A DNA stretch of 64,000 nucleotides from contig CM072895.1 in NCBI GenBank assembly GCA_037013685.1, forward strand, positions 11,010,463-11,074,462, read 5' to 3'. Numbering within the stretch: the first letter of the stretch is position 1; each line of letters starts with the position of its first letter. The stretch comes from Acridotheres tristis (taxonomy: Eukaryota > Chordata > Aves > Passeriformes > Sturnidae). The translations under genes were made by a program, and so were the position numbers. This document shows positions 59,189 to 64,000 of this stretch, piece by piece. The notes below the pieces were generated by a model. That model saw only the letters and a program-made list of their open reading frames with translations, was not told where the DNA came from and did no database searches.

Positions 59189-60665
59189 TCCCCGAGGCAA
59201 GCCAGGCAAGGGCTGCATGTGCCCGGTGCCGGCGAGGCGGGGAGGACGGGCTCCAGCATTAAAAAAAATCCGGCAACCGAGGCCAGAGGAACCGACACAA
59301 AAAAAATCTCAATTTCAGCTGTTAACTCCAGTAGAGGTTGTATATATGGGAAGGCAAATCTGTGTAGACCTGATGTGACTCCCTCTCTGGGCTGCTCCGG
59401 ACATTATGCCATGCTAGCGGACAGCCGCGTAGGGCGCTTGCACCACATTTTAGACTTGTAGTTCGTTCTTTTTCTTTGGCTCCTGATTTCCGTCCCTCCC
59501 TCCATATCCCACCCCGTCCTCCCTCTCCCACCCCGTAGCCAGAGCATCCCCCATCTCCACCCTGGCATGGGCCATACCCACCTTCCCTTCTTCTTTCTCT
59601 TCTCTGGTTTTATGTTTTCAGGCCTCATCGCTGCTGCAGCGATGCCGGTGTGTGCCTGCACTCGGGCAGCACTCGTGGAGGCTCAGCGTGTCGAGACGGC
59701 CCCTCGCCCTCCCCGCCAGCTCCCCCCGCCTCTCCCCTGAGCGCCTTTTCCCCTTTTTCAGTCAACACTAACCCCTCTCTGACTCCTGTATGTGACAAAC
59801 GCGATCCGTCTCTTTATGTTCAAGGTGAAGTGCCTGTATTCTCCGCTGCAGAGCCCCTGGCAGCCCCACCGTGGGCTGCAGGGCCCCGGAGGGCTCCCTT
59901 CAGTGAGGCAGGGGCCCAGCGGACAGGCGGGCGGCAGGAGGGAGGTGACAGTGTCCGCATGGAGCCCCGTCCCGTCCCCGTTCCGTCTGCTCGTGCCTCT
60001 TGCGGGGCTGGGTGGGACGCCCAGCCCTGCCTCGTCCCCGCCGATCAATTCCAGCTCCATGGGGGACAGGCCCGCCACAGCACCGTGTCCGTGTCCAGTG
60101 GTGGACGTGCCAGCGCGCGCTGGCCCCCGGCCCACAGGTACCTGAGCAGGGGAGCTGCAAATTGCCCCAGGCCCCTGAGCGTGCTCCCCGCAACCTCCCT
60201 CGGTTCCCGAGCTGAGGCTCAGCCCCCCCGCCGTGCTGTGCCCCTCACAGGTCCCCGCGGACGCTCAGCAGCAGCTGGCTTGTTGCCTGAGAGAGTTGCC
60301 GAGCACATCCCCTCCAGCTGGGTGGGCTCCCGGCTGGCCAGGGCGGTTAGGGGGAGCCGTGGGGCGGGCTGAGGGCGCACATCCTCTCAGTGTCACCCAG
60401 CCCCAGGGCCCTGCTGAATGGAGCCCTCGTCCGGGCACTGACCTGCAGGGAGGCTGCAGCCCCAGGCCCGTGCGTGCATGGCCTGGAGCGAAGCCGGTGA
60501 CGGCAGCCAGAAGGGCAATACAGGCACTGAACTTGGCGGTACATGACTGCATGGTGTGTGGTGTTCCAGTTAAACCAACCGATAATGCAACCCCAGCATT
60601 TTCATTGTCTAGTTATTCCAATCCTTGCTGTAAATGTGCCACATGAATAAAGTTTGGGGGTAAAG
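59189..60665 (+). other. ERI3 3' UTR (end inferred)
   Basis: The stretch follows the stop codon and ends near the first canonical poly(A) signal. It is C/T-rich around 59465-59620 and CpG-rich from about 59640 to 60500. A 240-residue frame in it (59650-60372) is Pro/Ala/Arg-rich and without a domain, as expected by chance in such DNA. An ATTAAA at 59258-59263 might give a much shorter UTR, so the end is uncertain. Confidence 0.55.
60646..60651 (+). terminator. Poly(A) signal of ERI3
   Basis: AATAAA in the context ACATGAATAAAGTTTGGGGG. G/T-rich sequence follows (GTTTGGGGGT, and later GTTTGTATTGGGGGGGGG at 60696-60713), as expected of a downstream element. Cleavage would be near 60665. Confidence 0.6.
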
Positions 60666-61494
60666 GAGCCCGGGCTGTGCCCATGCATTTGCAAGTTTGT
60701 ATTGGGGGGGGGCAGAGGGCAGGGAAGTGCACCTGGCTATGTGGGAGTAGGGTGCTCCTTGGGATATGGCACATCCATGTTCCCCATAAAAGGCAAAGGT
60801 TTTGGCTGTGAAAGGGCAGTCAGGATTCCCTGCTGCTGGGAGCACTACCCCACTCTCCAGCATGGGCACTGTGGGTGGGCACCAGCCCCACCACCACCTC
60901 GGGTTTGCCTGTGCCCCAAGGCAGCTCTGCCCTGAGGGTCCCACCAGCCCATCACAGCTGGGCCTTATGCACGGGTGCACCCCATGCAGTTTTCTCCCCG
61001 GTGCAGGGTGACAAACACCACTACATCCCACTGGCACCTGTCACCCCAGCCTGTAGCCTGGCACACTGTACCCACACAGCTGCCACTGCATTTGGAGCAT
61101 CTTGGCTACAGGACAGAGCCAGCATGGCTCTGCTGGGCCTTGGGGCACCTGCTCTGCCCTGGCCAGCTGAGCCAGCAACACTAACTGCAACACTGTGGGA
61201 TGCAGGAGCCATACCCAGCTATGCAGAAAACACCACTGCAGCCAGGTGGCCAGGGAACCTGCCCTGTTCCAGAGTGCCAATGGGTGACAGGGATGCAAGT
61301 ATCCAGCCAGCACCGAGTGGGCAGCTCCCAGAGGGCAGGGGCAGCCCACTTGATCCATGCAAAGGTCACAGGGGTTTTACCAGTTCCCTCTGTGCAGCCC
61401 CTGATCAGCTTTATTGACCCTTTTTCGATGGGAGTCGTCTAATTAGTTTTTTATGAAAACTAAGAAGTTGGCCTTTGTCCTCTACTCCTCCAGG
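60666..61494. other. Downstream of ERI3, no supported gene
   Basis: G+C-rich intergenic sequence. In mammals DMAP1 lies tail-to-tail with ERI3 a few hundred bases away. I do not see the Lys/Ser-rich DMAP1 C-terminus on the minus strand here. The minus-strand CAATAAAG at 61409-61416 could be a poly(A) signal but has no coding exon behind it. Confidence 0.5.
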
Positions 61495-61561
61495 CAAGAA
61501 TGTGACTCAGAGGACACTGTCACAGTGGATCGATGATGGCCAGTTACTCTTGGAAGGCAGG
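61495..61561 (+). other. Exon-like segment of unknown gene
   Basis: A strong acceptor (TTTGTCCTCTACTCCTCCAG, ending at 61494) precedes an open stretch reading KNVTQRTLSQWIDDGQLLLE, with a plausible donor CAG/GTGCAG after 61561. The peptide looks protein-like but I recognise no family. It could be an exon of a neighbouring gene, an alternative ERI3 exon, or chance. The donor is weak. Confidence 0.2.
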
Positions 61562-63589
61562 TGCAGGGGACACAGGGTGGGCAGGTGGGCAGCAGCCCAG
61601 AGCAGGGCATGCAGCCAGGGCCACCAGTGCCCACAGTGGGCAGCACATAAACACAGGCTCCCATTGTGATGCTTCAGCCCCTCCAAGGCCCTGCAAAACA
61701 TGAGAGCAGGGACCAGGGGCCCCTCCCACCACAGACTGAAGCCTTGGGTGGGCAGCAAGAGGAACAACTCTACTGACAGTGAATGCTGGGGACAACACAA
61801 GTGTTTCCAGCAGGGGCAGCCCCTCACTCAGGCAAGGCAGCACTTGAAGGTGTCAGATATGCAGGTGTTGCTGCAAGAGAACAGCTAGCTACACAAGGGC
61901 TGGGCATATGGGATGCTGGAAGGAGCTCTCCAGCCTCGTATGGGTAACACAGGAGCAGCCTGACTCAGGACATGGTAGCCTCAAAGGGAGCAGGGGCTGC
62001 AGCAACTCCAGCTGTCACCTGGTGACTGAGGCAAATGGGCTTAGGGGCAGCCACTAGCAGCCAGCAGCTCCCAATAGGGTCAGTGGCGCCTAGGCTGCCT
62101 GGGATGGGGGTGAGACAGCTCCATGCAGGGCTAGTGGCCACAGGGCAGCCATGGGTGGCCTGGGGCAGAGCCTTGCACATCCCTGGGGCAGCTCTCCAGC
62201 ACCTGCTACAAGTGCCTGGAGGCTGCACTGCTCTGGAGGTCAGATGGTGTACAGCACTGGGCAGGAGATAGCTCCCCACTTTTCTCTGGAGCACTGCAGC
62301 GTTTGCCCCAGCAAGGCCCCTGTCCAGTCCCATGGCTGCAAGCAGCCAGCAGCCCCTAGGGGGTCCAGGACAGCCAGCACTGCCCCTGCACCTCCTCATC
62401 CTCACCCTAAACAGAGTGCTCATGGTTTCGAGCTGGAGGCCAACTCCCTTTACTTTCCCCCAAAAGGGAGACAGGAAAGAAGAAAAACCAGGAACAGCAG
62501 GTGGGAGCACTTGGGTTGTGGCAAACACACCCACCTGTCCCAGAGCTAGCCCCAGGGAAGCACTCTAGGCAGTGCCAAATGGACTACACTGCCTGGCTGA
62601 AGGCAGAGCCAGGTCTCTGCATGACAGGAGGGACAGAGCTAATCCAACAGTGAAAAGGGGGAGGGACAGCACCCTCAAAAGGGGATGTTACCTCCCTGAC
62701 AAGAACAGGGCTTTGGGATGGTCAGGAGGAAGGGGCTGAGCTCTGCAAGAACTCGGTGGCGCCAGGAGCCCTGACCAAGCAGCCAGCATGCACCAAGCCC
62801 GAAGGAGCAGGACACTGTGAGAAGGGCAGAAGAGTTCTGTGCTATGGGCAGTTGTGTCAGGGATGCTTGACATGGGACAGGTCAGAGCCTGGAAATGATC
62901 CTCTGCCATCCACACCTGCTGTGATGCGGCCCAGGAGCAGATCAGGAGGCTGACAAAAATCCAGGGCTCCTCAAAAAACCCACCCCTTTTCTGGACAGTG
63001 CACACCAATATACCTGCATGAGGCTGGCAAGTTCCAGGGAGCTCCCCTTCAGAGAAGGTTCAGGGCTGCACCCAGCCCTCAAAAAGCTGGGGCCACTCTC
63101 ACCAAGTGGGACATTCCCTCAGCCCCATCACTGCATTGCAGTGAGACTGTGCCAGGTGCCACAGGGACCCTGTGCCCAGAGCCATGGCAGGGTCAGCACC
63201 CGGAGCTGGGCTCTGTGTGTGGTGTGCCCCAGGCATGGCACAGCTACCAGGTGTGCTGGGTGCTGCAGGGACAGGAGGTGCCAGAGTCCCCGTCCCCAGG
63301 GTACAGCAGGCAGTGGCACAGGCCAGCCCTGCACTGGCACAGTGACTGCAGCCTGGTGCTTGCCATGCCCAGCCCCGCAGCCCTCCCGTTCCCACAGCCC
63401 TGCAGAGCCACTGCCCCAGCCCGCAAGCACCCAGGGGATGGACAAGGCAGCAGGGACCCGCTCTCAGGAAGGAGCTAGCCCTGTCCATCCCGGCTCCCGG
63501 CGGCAGAGCACATCGTGGGAGGCCCCGCTGCCTCCCCTGGCGGGAAGCGGCCCCCAGTTCCCGCCGGGCAGACGGCAAACAGAGCATGG
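61562..63589. other. Intergenic or intronic sequence, no supported gene
   Basis: G+C-rich sequence with frames in all phases up to 197 residues (63018-63611 + and 63099-63650 -), overlapping head to head. No domain or exon border is convincing. Confidence 0.5.
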
Positions 63590-64000
63590 AATTTGCACGG
63601 CTGAAAGTTAAATACAACACACACACGGATTTCGTCAGAGGCCCTGGCACCGCTGCCTTTGCGGGATCCGATTAACAGGGAAATAAAAGGGCCAGAGAAC
63701 CCACACAGCAGAGTGAGCAGATGCCCTATAAAAATCAAATACAGGGTAATCAAGGGGACCGAAAGGTACATTTAAAAAACAAAAACCCACCCTGGAAACA
63801 AAGGAGCTGGGCTTTGTGGCTTTCCTGGGAGGGCTGCAGAATTAATGGGGAAGAGCACATGTGTTTGATAATCTTTATATGGCAAAAGACCCATCTTTCA
63901 AATATGTCACAAATTCATATTAATCACCTTCCTATTGCCTTCCGTGGCACAGCTATTCCAGTTGCCTCGGGCAAAATTGGGAACTGTCTGGTTAAAAAAA
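63590..64000. promoter_or_regulatory. Candidate non-coding element at the right edge
   Basis: A+T-rich island with CGATTAACAGGG, CAGGGTAATCAAGG, CAGAATTAATGGGG, GATAATCTTTATATGG and CATATTAATCACC. Non-coding. It continues the pattern of islands past the end of ERI3 and may extend beyond the window. Confidence 0.4.

Noticed and set aside
59650..60372. 240-residue Pro/Ala/Arg-rich frame after the ERI3 stop
   Set aside because: It lies in CpG-rich 3' UTR where stops are scarce; other frames overlap it and no domain is seen.
1..64000. CRISPR array, operon, insertion sequence or prophage
   Set aside because: The window is intron-containing vertebrate DNA; no prokaryotic gene, spaced repeat array or ribosome-binding pattern is present.

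Overview
The window looks like vertebrate, most probably bird, nuclear DNA. It has about half G+C, long introns, few CpGs outside short islets, and almost no recognisable interspersed repeats: I see no SINE, LINE or LTR body in 64 kb. Only one gene can be supported. Nearly every long open frame is a chance product of sequence with few stop codons.

The gene is ERI3, a 3'-5' exoribonuclease of the ERI1 family, on the + strand. The window holds its last two coding exons, 23592-23691 and 59106-59188. They join in frame (phase 1) and give the last 60 residues of the protein, followed by a 3' UTR ending near 60665. The intron before the first of these exons runs off the left edge (at least 23.6 kb). 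The intron between them is 35.4 kb and cuts through the Exo III motif of the active site.

The rest of the window is non-coding but not uniform. Islands of A+T-rich sequence, roughly 150-1200 bp long and dense in TAATTA-, GATA-, SOX-, POU- and TGACAG-type words, alternate with blander G+C-rich stretches that hold little. Main islands lie at 6600-6860, 8395-8660, 13930-14640, 17240-18130, 22140-22310, 29090-29390, 30100-30215, 32500-33070, 33430-33760, 35880-36480, 37430-37900, 38930-39260, 42230-42560, 43050-43460, 44330-44690, 48060-48370, 49080-49720, 51760-52980, 55620-55970, 56380-56770, 58030-58690 and 63590-64000. This is how a developmental enhancer landscape in the introns of a bystander gene usually looks. 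In mammals ERI3 lies beside RNF220, and I infer that these elements serve a neighbouring developmental gene rather than ERI3. Conservation itself cannot be seen from one sequence.

The most unusual structure is a 55-bp element present twice in direct orientation (29333-29387 and 30408-30462, 49 of 55 bases identical), with a CpG-rich islet on the inner side of each copy. Other notable points are a shorter related pair near 33.5 and 35.9 kb, a 10-bp perfect dyad around an OTX-type site (22231-22262), a POU-site near-palindrome followed directly by an E-box (33038-33058), a 20-bp-phased direct repeat (21143-21176), a four-site GATA cluster (14012-14066), G-quadruplex motifs inside two islands, and an exon-like segment downstream of ERI3 (61495-61561). 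I found no clearly new biological system.
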